The notes: a model not told the origin generated them from the sequence alone. A stretch of 64,000 nt of DNA from Typha latifolia (GCA_019914945.1 CM034105.1:6200001-6264000); one strand, 5' to 3'; positions 37,092 through 48,806 are shown, numbered from the stretch's first letter. Program-made: numbers and translations.

Positions 37092-39727
37092 TTAGCGCTT
37101 ACCATGAGCAGACCCCTTTCTAATAATGCTTGCGGATACCTGCGAGTGTTCAATGACAATTGAATTGTATTTGATACATATGAAGTAAAATTCAGTGTAT
37201 AAAATAAATTTTGCTAAAGTTAAACAAGTACCTTGTCCTTTATTAGCTGTTTTTGGCTTAGGCTCCTTCTTGAAGGCTACAAAAAACATAAAATTTAAAT
37301 TATTTTTATAAGTAAACAGTAAACTGCTAATGTAAACAAGTACCTGTGCTTGGTACAAGTTGCCTTGTTCAGCAATTTTCTTTTCTGGTACTACTGTTGG
37401 TACTGGTATTGCTGCTGTTGGAAGTGAGGATGAAGATGCTGCAGGAACTACTGCTGCTAATGATGGAGATGTTGCTGCTGGAACTGAGGCTACTGCTTAT
37501 GAAGACAATGTCTTGCAAGTGACTTCCTTTTCTCTAATTTTTTCTGAATTTTAGCACACAATTTCCCATTAAATTATTTTCCAACTTCAAGAAGATGTTG
37601 GAATCTTAACATCAGCTGTCTTCTTATTATCTCCATTATTGTGACAATTGGTATATCCCTAGCATTCTTAATGTAAACATTGAATGATTCACTAAATTGT
37701 TTACAATTCTTGAGCATCTAGCTCTTGTGTTAAACATGCTTCTTGACCAATAGCATGGTTCCTCTTTCATCAGCCAATTCCATGTATCATTGTTCCTATT
37801 TTTCAACAACTCCATTTGATGTTCAAAATCTTGGACTGTGTAAGCTGATGCTGCTCCCCACATCAGGTCCCTATATTTCTTTTCTTTAAAAATTTTACTA
37901 AAATTTGCATACATATAACGCATGCAATATCTATGCTCCACATTAGGCATGAAGTTCTCAAATATTTGGACCAAGCCCTATAATGCAAACATATAATTAG
38001 CTAGTTCATTAACAGTAACAGAAATACCATATAAAGTAAACATATAAAAACTAATATAAACTAACCATATAAATAGTACTAGTAAACTATATACATGTAA
38101 ATATCATACCTAACAGTAAACTATATACATGTAAAAACTAACATACATACCTAACAGTAAACTATATACATGTGAAAACTTATATACATGTAAAAAATAA
38201 TATTAAACTAACCGTAAAAATAGAAAACTAACATAAGCTTAAACAGAAAATAAAAACAATAAACAGTAAACACTAACATAAACTTAAACAAAAAACAAAA
38301 ATAGTAAATAGTGAATTTATACCTTTTGTTTATCACTAATAAAACACCACCTTTTCTCTTCAGGCCTCATAATTAGTAAAATTAGATTCTCCAAAAATCA
38401 AGTCCAACTATCTCTACACTTTGCCTCAACGACTGCAACTGCAACAGAAAACATTTGATTGTTTCCATCTCTACCAACTGCATGAATAAGTTGGCTACCA
38501 TAAGGTCATTTTAAGTGACATGCATCTAGACCTATTATGGACCTACAACTATCAATAAACCCACTGATTTGTGCAGCATATGATACAAACAATCTCTGGA
38601 ACACAGTGGCATTTTCCAAAATAGCCCTATCAACCTTCAACATGGCAGCACTCCTTGGATTCTTTGCTCTTATCATTTTACAATAATCACTCAATCTCAA
38701 CATGGCAGCCTTCCTCTTAGCCTATATACTTGTTTAGTAGAAACATCCAACATCCAATCCCTTAAAATTGTCCTCTTAATGGATCCAACACTTCCTTCCG
38801 GGTTATCCACTAATTTATCCTAATATTTGTTTAAAAGCCAAGTACTTGTGGCACTATGATTTGTATACACCCTACCACAAGTATGAGGACCTCTCAAACT
38901 TTTAATTTGAAAAGTACTTGTGTGCTCAATAGGAGATGCTTGACATCTAAAACCACAACCCCTCTTACATACCACCATAATTCTTCTTGTTTTATTTTTA
39001 ATAAACTTAAACTCATAACCTTCCTTATTATGATATTCCCTTAGGAAACTCCTAAACTCGGTGGGTGTGGCAAATTTCATCCCATTTTGAAAGTTGGGTT
39101 CTTGTATATCTCTTTCTCCTCTAAATTTTAGAAAGTCAGACTTGTCACATTCATCATCAGAACCATGCAAGCTACGCATGTCGCCACTGCTATCATCTTC
39201 TTAATTTTCCTCATTACTTGAGCTATCTATCCAAGGGATGTCATCACATTCTGTATCATCAGTGCTATATTCATCATCTTCATCATCTTGATTCACATTC
39301 TCTTCATTCCCAGCTGGTTCATTTACAGCTAATTCATTCACAGCAATGACTTGAGTTAATGATTCTTCTTCAATAAAAGTAGTCAATGTTGTAGTAGTTT
39401 GACTTAAAAGCTCTTCCATATTAACAGTACTATCTACAAAGTACATATCAATACTTTGTGAATCTGGAATTGAACTAAACATATGAAGAACATCTTTATC
39501 ATGAACTATCTCCACTAAACCCTCATCCAATGATGTCCCTGGCAGCAGATAATATATTCTGCAAATAGGTGGGCAACCAAATTGAACTGCTATATCTATA
39601 AATTCAATAACTAATTATCTAGGTCCACAAAAGAATATGATATCTCTCCACCCAAGTAGTGTTTCTTGGGATCATGCAGCATCTTACCTCCATAAAATAT
39701 CCTAAAGTTATGTCTGCAATCAGCCAT
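37092..39727 (-). pseudogene. MuDR-type MULE transposase, multiply disrupted
   Basis: Would have cut and pasted the element. The start is MADCRHNFRIFYGGK at 39727, a PB1-like N-terminus. A frame break lies near 39615 (one base short). The acidic linker at 39530-39201 ends in an in-frame TAA. The MuDR zinc/DNA-binding region is at 39179-38820 (VCKRGCGFRC, KSLRGPHTCGR). A second one-base frame break lies near 38723. The catalytic domain starts with GLDACHLK at about 38520, followed by TGA in place of the usual Gly codon. A further stop falls after KCRDSWT. After an intron (about 38320-37976) comes GLVQIFENFMPNVEHRYCMR. The tail frame then shifts at about 37730, and short Ala/Pro-rich exons continue to VSASIIRKGSAHGK at 37092. 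At least three frameshifts and four stops, so this copy is inactive. Confidence 0.87.
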
Positions 39728-40129
39728 TTGTCATTCAAAGAATAATAAAATTAACTATCTAAATCACATTACATTACATGGGACCACATAATATGTCAAA
39801 AAATATCTTTGCCTGCCAAAGAGGAGCAGAAATTAAAGCTTTAATATACCATGGGACCATTTCTACAACTGTGAACAAAGGTGATTGTCAGTTAACATTA
39901 TAATTAAGGGCGAGGGACCACAATGGTAGGGTTTGGGCAACATATCCCTAACACCAATTTATAATTACACACATGCGCACAGTTGGGGGCCATGATAAAA
40001 AAATTCATGCCCTAGAAAGAATATAAAATAAATTAAGGGTTCTGAGCAAGGGAACATCTTACCAAACACCCTTTGTCGTCTATTCTCCTTTATATCCCCT
40101 ACAAATAGTTGAGAGCAGTTACGTTGGGT

Positions 40130-40500
40130 GGAGATATGCGTGGAGTAGTGGAGATATGCTCGGAATAGTGGAAACGAGAGATGAGTAAAGCTTGGGGTAG
40201 GGATGTGCTCGAGATAGAGAGAGGAGAGAGAGGAAGAGAGAAAAGGAGGACAATCGAGGGTAGAGATGTTGCTTGGAGTAGTGGAGACGAGAGATGAGGA
40301 CAGCTCGGGATGAGGATGTGCTTGGGATAGAGAGAGGAGAGGAAGAGAGGAGAGGAGGTATGTGGAGTGTGCTTGAGATGGAGGGAGGAGAGGAAAAGAG
40401 GAGAGGAGGTGCGCAGAGTGGTGGAGATGAGATAAGGAGGCGTCGGGGTGGTGGGATGTGCTCAGAGGAGATCGATGTGGGGTGCGAGAGAGGAGAATGA
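40130..40500. repeat. Degenerate purine-rich repeats upstream of the MULE transposase
   Basis: GGA/GAGAGA-rich DNA with repeated blocks such as GGA(G/A)TAGTGGA.ACGAGAGATGAG at 40162 and 40275 (spacing 113), and a looser third copy near 40415. Both strands stay open by composition. The Ser/Leu/Pro-rich minus-strand frames 40549-39965 and 40517-40119 are therefore not taken as genes. Confidence 0.7.
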
Positions 40501-41299
40501 AAAAAAAATTGGGGCAAAAGGGTATTAGGGTAGAAGGCAATGAAGGCATTTTAAAAAATAAATTTTATATTTAATTTTAGCTCTACCACATAATTAACCC
40601 GCTATATTGAATGGAGGGGCAACTTGGTCAATTCACCGATTTTGTCAACGGTGCCAAGAGAGTGAGATATTTCTGTGTTATGGACTAGATTTGGAACGAT
40701 CCGTCCGTTGGATGATTATGAAAATTTAGGTGGAGGTAGCCTCGTGAGTAAAATTCTAATAGCTCTAATTTCACCTAAATCGGAGGTCAGGATGAAATGA
40801 TAAAAATAAAATAGTGGAGATACATCAGGGAAGGCAGAACAGTAATATCCGACGTTGTGGCGGTCGTCAGAGGGAGGTGGACGGCCAAGGACGGTGGTGG
40901 ACGACCGTGTAGTAGGGTGGCTGTTGGAGGTAGGAGGTGGCTAGGATTTGGAAGCTTGAAGGGGATCTACAATTATGATCTACTCCTATGAAGATAAAGA
41001 TAATCCAACGGTTAATGTAAAAAGATAAGGACGAGAATAATAACTGGCTAAACTCAGATTTCTCTCAATGCTGATTCTTATCAACTCATGTCCACTCCTA
41101 TTTATAGGAGTAAAATCCCTAATAGATTGAATTCACAAGCGGATTATCCGATTTATTTGAAATTCAAAATAGAAAGATAAAGCTAAATAACTAATTTGAC
41201 TCGACTCGATTTGCCTCGACTCGACTTAACTCGACTTAACCCATGTGGTCGGATCGTAACAATCGACCACACTTCTGACACCTTGTCCTCAAGGTGACT

Positions 41300-43456
41300 A
41301 GTCTCTCGCGTCCTTGTACTCATATAATTTGTCGTGCCAATCAGTAGATTCGGGTTCGTCTTCTTCGAGTCCGCCTAGGAACATGATGTGGGCTGGCTGA
41401 TGCCTGCATTTATGACCGGGGGTAAATCGGTCATCACAGTAAAAACACAAGCCTTTTCTTCAGCACTCTTCCAAGTCGTTGGGTACAAAGCGGCGTGTGA
41501 TCATCAGTCTGTTAGGCTGAGCCGTTGGTGTAGTCTGAAGTCGGGCAGATGCCATCTCTAATGGGCCGTGGGTTTAGGCTGCCTTTCTTCTCTCCTCTTT
41601 GCAGATCTGGTTCAGTTGATCCAACTTGGACTCCATCATAACAGCTAAGGAGAAGGCCTCTTCAGAAGTAGTGGGCCTCAAAGCCTTGACATCAGCTTGA
41701 ATGTTAGGCCTGAGCCCACTAATGAAGGTACTCTTCAGGGCCGAGTCAGACCAGTTAGTGACTCGGTTGCATATCCGCTCAAACTCTTCCCGGTAAGCTC
41801 GAACTGTTGTTGACTTAGTCAGCTTAGCCAACATGGCCTAAAAGTACTCGTACAGAGTCGGATTGAATCGAACACAAATTGCATCTATAAAGTCCTGCCA
41901 AGACTCAAATGGTCGAGTCCGCTTAGTCGACTGGTACCACCTAATCGCCATGCTCTGCAAGTGAAATGAGGCTAGCTAGACCTTCTGATGGTCGGGCATG
42001 CCATGGTACGTGAAAAACTGCTCCGCTAGATATGACCAATCTAGCGGGTTTCCTTTAGAAAATTTTGGAAAATCAAGCTTGATAGTCCGAGCTTGGATCC
42101 CAAAATGTGGTCTGTCATCACGGGCAAAGTGATCTCGGGGTCGAGGCTAGTCTCGTGGGTCATAGGCCCACGAGTTTGGCTCATGTCTCCCCCGGGCTGC
42201 ACGTAGGTTCGGCTCAGCCTGATGACGCAGGCCCACCGGTTCATTCCACTATTCATCCTCAGGCTCATACTCGTTCTCGGGGTTTTGTTCATGGGTTCCA
42301 AACTGGTTCGCACGAGGTAGTCGAACCGGTTCGCAAAAATTTGGCCTGCCTTAAAATTTGTGTATTTCATCTCCTTCATTCCAATAACCTAACCCTAGGG
42401 CTGAATTTGGAATTTGGCCTAGGGGTGCCGCCATAGGTTGCATGGGGGGCAGCGGCGGCTAGGCTCGGTCGGGGATCACCGACAGTCGACCCCTGGCTGG
42501 TCCTCGTGGCGGTGGAACGGTGGTGAGCAGCGGTGGAGGGCCAAACTCGAGCTCGGGCTCGAGTTGTTGCAGCGGCGGTCCCCGCATGTTGCCGGCCGGT
42601 CTACCGACCCCCGGCAATTGCGGAAGGGACCAGTGCCCCACTGCAATGGAGCAGTGGTAGCGGAAAACTATGGCGGAGCTACCCTAACGTAGAGGTAGCT
42701 TCCCGCGGTTGTGGCTATTGGGTTTGGCCACCCGACGGTCGTCGGTGGCTATGGCGGCCACCACTAGCCGGTAGTAGGCCCTAGGAAGCCAGCCATGACT
42801 GTTAGTGACCGTGGGAGCATCGGACCTGCGACCACCAGTCTTGGATTTGCTGCAGCACAAACCGCTGCGGCTGGCGGTCTTCCAGCTAGTGCCAGCGCGA
42901 AAGGCAGCCTGGGCTCGGGTGTGGGGGCCTCATGGAAGAGATCTGTTATGGCGGTAGGGGCCGTGAGCGTCTAGACAGCCGCCGGTGGGAAGCTAGGGTT
43001 TTCGGCCCTAGTTCCCATTGTGGCTGGGGAAGATGATCTCACAAACGCTGTTGCGGGTGGTTCCAGTGTGGCAACGGCATTTGGGAAGGTCTGTAGGGCC
43101 GGAGGGGTCCCCATCGCGGTCGGAGGAAGGGTTGAGGCCGCGATTTGGGCCGACTCATCTCCTCCCTCACGGGTTGATAATGGTGGCTGAGTTTGGCTTT
43201 GTCCCATCGTGGCAAGCGGCGCTGGCAGCGCAGGTCGATGGAGGCTAACTAGTAAGGGTTCCGTCAAGGCCTAGATCGAGTCTTTGGGGACAGTTTGGAT
43301 CTTCTTGTTCTCCTTCGTGTTTTCCTTCAACTCGTTCGAAAATGCTTTAAAAAAAACATTTGCCCACGCCGGTGGCTCCTCGTCGATAATTGCTGGGATT
43401 GGAGGGGGTGCCAGATTAACTCCCACAAGAACAGAGATGAGATCATGGTCCTCCAT
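41300..43456 (-). pseudogene. Gag of family-A element, copy 1
   Basis: Minus-strand gag in one general reading direction with several stops. It starts MEDHDLISVLVGVNLAPPP at 43456; the same opening occurs at 62560 in copy 2. A Pro/Ala-rich region follows, then the retrotransposon-gag core: LDFPKFSKGNPLDW at about 42080, LASFHLQSMAIRWYQ, and TTVRAYREEFERICNR with STFISGLRPNIQADVKALRP at 41834-41574. A zinc knuckle CFYCDDRFTPGHKC is near 41410. The frame ends just before the LTR. It would package element RNA and needs enzymes from another element. Confidence 0.8.
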
Positions 43457-43513
43457 GGTCGATGCCTCCTCGTTGGCCTTGGAACGCGTGTTAACCTTCT
43501 TCTGAGGAACATC

Positions 43514-43527
43514 GACTGTGATACCAA
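43514..43527 (-). promoter_or_regulatory. Primer binding site, family-A copy 1
   Basis: TTGGTATCACAGTC on the minus strand directly after the 5' LTR. It is complementary, with mismatches, to the 3' end of initiator Met-tRNA. Confidence 0.75.
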
Positions 43528-44071
43528 TGTTTCGGACCAGATATGGAACGATCTGTCCATTGGATGATTATGAAAATTTAGGTGAAGGTAGCCTCATTCG
43601 TTAGAATTATAATGGCCTTGGTTTCACCTAAATCGGAGGTCAAGATAAAATGATAAAAATAAAATAGTGGAGATACGTTAGGGAGGGAAAAATAGTAATA
43701 TCCGACATTGTGGCGGTCGTCGGAGGGTGGTGGACGGCCGTGTAGTAGGGTGGCTGTTGGAGGTAGGAGGTGGCTAGGGTTTAGAAGCTTGAAAGAGATC
43801 TATGGTTATGATCTATTCCTATGAAGATAAAGACAATCCAACGGTTAATGTAAAAAGATAAGGACGAGAATAGTAACTGGCTAAACTCATATTTCTCTCA
43901 ATGATGAGTCTTATCACCTCATGTCCACTCCTATTTATAGGAGTAAGATCCCTAATAGATCGGATCCACAAGCGGATTATCCAATAAAATTCAAAACAGA
44001 AAGATAGCTAAATAACTAATTTGACTCGACTCAACTTGACTTAACTTAACCCATGTGGTCGGATCGTAACA

Positions 44072-44169
44072 TTTTGATAGTTCAGGGGGGTCATAGTGTA
44101 CCAAAAAAAAGTTTAGGGGGTTATTGTGGAAATGGGTGATAGTTCAGGCGATGAAAAGGTAATTATCCC
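44072..44169 (-). repeat. MULE right terminal inverted repeat, outer part
   Basis: The outer ~95 bases of the right repeat. Its inner part (GAGATATTTCTG) lies at 40664-40675, on the far side of the inserted family-A element. The bases TTTTG at 44072-44076 are the target duplication of that insertion. Confidence 0.88.
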
Positions 44170-44498
44170 TAGAAAAAACAAGGCTGAAAACTTTCAAAAT
44201 AGAAAAAAAAAGATATATTTATTTCTATAAAAGCCAATCAGAGAAATAGTGTTGAAGGTATGATAGGTTGGGCTCAGCAAAGGAGCTTCGAGAAAGTTCG
44301 TTGTTCTCCTCTCAGATAGGAAAATAGAAGAAAATATAACCCTAGAAGAAGAGAACACCCATCCCAACCGCAAACCTAAACTATGCCTAGTAGGGGAAGT
44401 TGATAAACAACTGACCTATTAACGCTAATGGTCTTAAGATATATCGCTCTCTAAGGCGTGGAACCTGTCCAACCAGGTGGAGTTTATAGTAGGTAAAA

Positions 44499-45600
44499 GT
44501 GTCTTTTGTGCTAGTATTTGAGAAGGAAGAAGACAAATGGAAAACATGGCTGGACTCACCATGGTCCTACAATAGAGATCTCTTTGTCCTCGACATCTTC
44601 ACCCTGGATACTTCGGCAAACTATTGGTGCTTCGACCGATGCAATTTCTGGGTGCAATTTCACGACTTGCCTCTGGAGTACCTCTCGCCATCCACGGCCC
44701 AAGAGCTTGCCTCAAGAGTTAGCTTGCCGATCCAAGGGGACACTTTGGATGGGACAAGATGGACAAAGTTTATCAGATCAATGATAAGGGTGGATATCAC
44801 TAAACCCTTTACAGAATCCCTCTCGGTCACTCTCCTTAATGGTGAAACAAGAGGTTCTGGTTGGTATGAGAATGCTGACGGCATTGTGTTTTCTTCGAAA
44901 GGATAGGGCATAAGATAATGGAATGCCTTCAATGTGGAGCCCTCAAATCCTAGATCAGGAGGAGATTACCCTCCTCACATCCATGCTAAGCTCACTGAAC
45001 TTCTCAAGCCAAAATATCTCCACCTTGTAGACAAAAGATGATAATCCGAAAAATTACGAGGGGTCCTAATCTCGCTGGAGAGCACCGGAGAGGGAGGAGA
45101 CCGCACACATCAAAGGGCATAGGCATCTTTCTAAACCCTTCTTGGATGCAAAGTCCCAATGCATGTATAGTAACCCTAAGGATGTGTCGCCCAAGGATAG
45201 ACTCATCCCCACTACTGATACGATGTTGTCGACTCCACTCCTACCTACACCCACACAAGCCAACTCCACCACATTGCCTATCCCCTCCATCGCTAAACCC
45301 AAGAAAACCTCTAATCCCAAGCTTCTAAATATGCTTGAAATACATCCACAGCAAATCAAGACCCGACACTCATCTCTATCCCTATCAACCTATTATAGAA
45401 TCCTTCAACACCTCACCTATCAAGAAACACAATGGCCAGATAATCGCCCAAAACACACCCTATCCCAAGCTAACACCAATAGGGCCTACCTACTTGCCCA
45501 TGGCCATTCCCATGGAAACCACATATCCTACCCATCCCAAGTCCTAGAAACTTACTAAAAAAACCCTAACTCCAAATTCGAAAGGAACGTCCATGACTCC
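44499..45600 (+). pseudogene. LINE copy 2 ORF1 (DUF4283)
   Basis: The frame 44499-44906 gives a DUF4283 core (FVLVFEKEEDKWK, DSPWSYNRDLFVLD) and the RNA-binding-like FWVQFHDLPLEYLS..A..LASRVS. Its last residues run past a frame break where the zinc knuckle should be. The Pro/Thr-rich tail continues in frame 45142-45558. Compared with copy 1, the DUF4283 frame is intact for longer. ORF1 binds element RNA in intact LINEs. Confidence 0.78.
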
Positions 45601-45756
45601 CACTAGCATCACATGCTCTCTTGGCAAACGGAAAGCTAAGGATCAATGAGCCCCTCTTCTTAAGAAGAAAGCGATCTTAGAAATGACTTATGTAGCAAAT
45701 CTGAATGATGACAAACAAGCTCCTAACGGAATACCGGTGGCAATACCTAGCTAAAA

Positions 45757-46193
45757 ATGAATATCATGGCTTGGAATTGCCAAGGGCGTGGAGGACCCTT
45801 ACAGAATGAGGATAATGACGATTCAAAACTTAAAAAGCATCCTCCAAAGCACGAAGCCAATAGTGGCCTTCATCTTTGAAACTAAATGTGATCTTGACAA
45901 GTCAAAATCCATCATCTACTCTCTCCCTCTCAACTGCTCTCATGTTGTTCCCTCCTCGGGCAAAGCCGGGGGGGCCTTTGGATTTAATTGAACTGCTAAA
46001 AAATGGTGAGCGTTGTAACTGAGAATGATGCTAATCACCCATGGCTTCTAACTATATTACTTGAAGTGAGCCTAAGATTCACTAGCAGGGAAAAAAACAT
46101 CCAGGCCCATTACTTGGCTGGGTTGGCTTTTCAGAATAATGTATGCAAAGTCTCGTTTGTTCCCCTAGAGCGGGGTGTAATGAATTCTGATTA
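45757..46193 (+). pseudogene. LINE copy 2 ORF2 remnant: endonuclease start joined to RNase H end
   Basis: Starts MNIMAWNCQGRGG at 45757, the opening of plant LINE endonucleases. It continues out of frame as IVAFIFETKCD..VVPSSGKAGG to about 45990. It then passes within a few codons to SREKNIQAHYLAGLAFQNNV at 46080-46140, which is the RNase H C-terminus. More than 3 kb of ORF2 is absent. The joint falls between about 46030 and 46060. Confidence 0.75.
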
Positions 46194-46373
46194 AATCAAA
46201 TTTGGTCTATGGATTTTCATTCAATAAAATTTGGGCCAACTTGATTCTGGCCAAGTCAATTCGAAATTCAATTCGGCCAACCTAAATCTAGTTGAACCAA
46301 TTTAGGCCAAATCAATTGTGGTTGAATTGGGCCATATGAATTCATGCTAAATCAATTCGTGCCTATCTGAGTC

Positions 46374-47285
46374 TGTTGGCGGTAACAATCTGATTCCAAA
46401 GAGTCACAATAAATTCGATCAAAATAATATAAATAACTTACAGATTACAGAATATAAAATTCTGAATAGTTGAGTCTAGTGTTGGACACTATCTCCTTAA
46501 GACCAATTCGCCCTCCACCGATTGCTTCTGGAACAGTGGACGTCGGTCTCCCAGGATACAACGACTGTCTTGCACTGGAAAGGAAGCAGCTTTCTAATGC
46601 CTTGATTGAACCTGAACTGTGCTGTACTCTCTTTCGGATGCAGACTCGACTCTATAAGGAATGAACCAAGTTTTCTTCTCTGATGTTCTGTTTTTAATTT
46701 TGCAGACTGACAGCCTATTTATAGAGGTAAACAGGCTTGACGAAAAGATGCAAAATCACCGAATAGATGCACCAATTCAGGTCAAAAACTAATTTATAGT
46801 TACATTGTGAAGGGATGCACCATTTGGGTCGAGTTCAACCAACTAACTGAATTGACCCGAACCAAACCAGATTTGAACCCGTATCAGGCAAAAAATTAAA
46901 ACTGGACTTGACCCGTGCGTGCGAACCGAACCGAGCCGGGCGGCGCGCGCGTGCATAGTAACCTTTACCCACAAAATAGGTACCCCTTTTGGGGCCCAAA
47001 GCCCATAAGAAGTTTGTTACTTATATACCATACTAACATTTCTCAAATATCCAATATGGTACTAAACTTCATTTTTCTTTATTTTCCATTGCCATGATAC
47101 CTACTTTAGAGCCAATTTTCATTCACTTCTCTTCATGGATTTGACTAAGTAAATATTTGACAATAAAGTACACTTTAAGCTAAATTAATTCCACCATTAA
47201 ATCATCATTAATAATGTGTGGGCCCCACTTAAAACTTAGCTCAAAGTTAATAAAAATTCATGTCAAAAACATGAAATTACTAACA
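46374..47285 (-). mobile_element. Solo LTR (Copia-like) with flanking duplication
   Basis: A 912-bp block starting TGTTAGTAATTTC and ending ACCGCCAACA on the minus strand. It is flanked by TGAGTC at 46368-46373 and 47286-47291. A TATA-like TCTATAAATAGG lies near 46720 on the minus strand. Flanking DNA on both sides is the same GGCCAA/CTTGATT-rich sequence, which supports insertion into one older block. Calling it Copia rather than another LTR superfamily is a guess from length and termini. Confidence 0.65.
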
Positions 47286-47291
47286 TGAGTC

Positions 47292-48600
47292 GGGTCAATT
47301 CTAGTCGGGCCAACTTGATTTAGGTCATGTCAATCCAAAATTTTGATCAAACCAAGTCAATGAGAGGCTCAATTTGGATAAATCAAGAAGTCAATTTTGA
47401 CTAAAGTAGAATGAGATTTCAATCTTTGGTCAATCCGACTATTGCAAATGGAGGTCAACGGTTAATAAAGCAGCCTAATCTCTATAAACAATCACTACCC
47501 AATCAGCTACCAAGGATAAATAAAATTAAATATTCCAAAAACATTACAAGATTAAAAAATACAAAAAAAAAAGATAAAAATTCCCCCCCACCAAAAGAAA
47601 GGTCTGGAAGCTTCTCTATATCATACATATATTTTCTGTTCATCTTTCATGTACAAAAAAATGGAAAAGAATTAAATGATACTATCTTTTGCTAGCATTT
47701 CCATTTTTCTTGTTGATGGATATTATTATGATCATGACCAGCTTAATCCAAGGTTGTCCTTCGTGGATATAATTCACTAAGACCCTTCATGGACACTACG
47801 GAGCGAAGAACTTATAAAACTTTGATATAGAATTTTAATGATTGAAACACCCTCCTCACAAAGGGGAGTGACGATATCAATTTTTCTTTAGTTGAACAGA
47901 ATGCCACGCCTGATGGGACCTGTCTCCTCTTCCCATCTCTGTTGATCATGATCACAAAATTATCCATCCCAACATTACAAGGATTAATTCCTTTTTCCTT
48001 TATTACCTGCGGATAAACGCAAGCATGAGCAATCAATCTCCAGAGCTCCCTTCAACCCAAAACAACAGCTCTTTTGCATTGGGACTGGATCCCAGTTCAC
48101 TTTCTGTACCTTTTTCAGTTTGGAGCCTTCCCTCCAACTATCATCACCACTTAGGGTTCACTTACAATAGCAATCCACTAAAGACCCAGAAACATATATG
48201 AAGCATCAAGCAAAGAGAGAGATGTAAGCGATGTCGCAAAGTTACTACTGCTTACACGGAAGCAATTAAGATCAAGCCAGCTACTTGTAGGTCTATCTCA
48301 TTTATCGAATATCCAATAGGCCTGCACACAAGGTTAACTATTGGGGCACTCTAAAAGGCTAATTCGTTTGCCAACAAATAATAAGGCCTATCATTAGGAT
48401 AATTTGCTCCTCCAATCATATTGCCAAAGATATAATAGCAAGAAGAGCTAGGTAGTACCCTTATATTCCGAGAGAACATAAGGCCCTCAAAAATGGTGTA
48501 TTGAGATTACAACAAGAAGGGGCATGTTAAGCAGCCATCTAAGCAAGCAAGTGGAGACCATAAAATCTAAACAAGCTCAAGGTCTCTCCGAATATTTGTT
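47292..48600. other. Unassigned DNA before the gag relic
   Basis: AT-rich at first (47410-47700), then mixed. It may contain the 5' LTR or leader of the gypsy relic that follows, but I find no clear LTR ends. The frame 48036-47812 on the minus strand shows no known domain. Confidence 0.4.
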
Positions 48601-48806
48601 GTTCAAGCATCACCATTCAAATTCTATTGCATGAAGATTGGCATGACCAAGCAGGGGGCAATTAGAGGGTAGAGAAACAAACTATGTCTCATCATCCCCT
48701 CCTAATTCCTTTGACCCATGAAGTCAATCCTCTCTTCTCCAGTAATATAATCAAACAAGTAGTCGTGGAAGAACTCATGTGAAAAATTGAGGAGAGAGAT
48801 AACAAA

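Larger units (their letters stand above)
40676..44071 (-). mobile_element. Family-A LTR retrotransposon, copy 1 (gag only)
   Basis: LTRs at 40676-41261 (3', 586 bp) and 43528-44071 (5', 544 bp). On the minus strand they start TGTTACGATCCGACC and the 5' copy ends GTCCGAAACA. Flanking 5-mers TTCTG (40671-40675) and TTTTG (44072-44076) are a target duplication with one change. The primer site TTGGTATCACAGTCGAT follows the 5' LTR and resembles the initiator-Met tRNA site TGGTATCAGAGC. The 2.27-kb interior encodes gag and then goes straight to the 3' LTR, with no protease, RT or integrase. It inserted into the right terminal repeat of the MULE. Confidence 0.9.
35291..44169 (-). mobile_element. Mutator-like element (MULE) with 9-bp target duplication
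   Basis: A DNA transposon bounded by identical 9-bp repeats TAGAAAAAA at 35282-35290 and 44170-44178, the duplication length expected for Mutator. Its ends are inverted repeats. The left one reads (A)GAATAATTACATTTTCACC.., and the right one read inward on the minus strand gives GGGATAATTACCTTTTCATC... Both continue through CCTGAACTATCAC, GGTATACTATGACCC / GGTACACTATGACCC and ACTATTAGAAATATCT / ACTATCAGAAATATCT. The right repeat is split by the family-A LTR element at 40676-44071. Without that insertion the MULE is about 5.5 kb. It holds a MuDR-type transposase pseudogene on the minus strand and a GRF-zinc-finger gene on the plus strand near the left end. Confidence 0.92.
44256..46240 (+). mobile_element. 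LINE retrotransposon, copy 2, internally deleted
   Basis: It holds ORF1 and the first part of the ORF2 endonuclease, then jumps at about 46030-46060 to the last codons of RNase H and the LINE 3' end (TAATGAATTC..TCTATGGATTTTCATTCAATAAAA). Reverse transcriptase is entirely missing. The 5' end lies soon after the right target duplication of the MULE; its exact start is uncertain. Confidence 0.8.

Noticed and set aside
39965..40549. 194- and 132-codon Ser/Leu/Pro-rich minus-strand frames
   Set aside because: They are translations of purine-rich degenerate repeats upstream of the MULE transposase, with no domain and overlapping open frames.
42438..43248. Plus-strand frames across 42438-43248
   Set aside because: They are antisense to the Pro/Ala-rich part of the family-A gag, which is supported by its match to copy 2 and by the downstream gag core.
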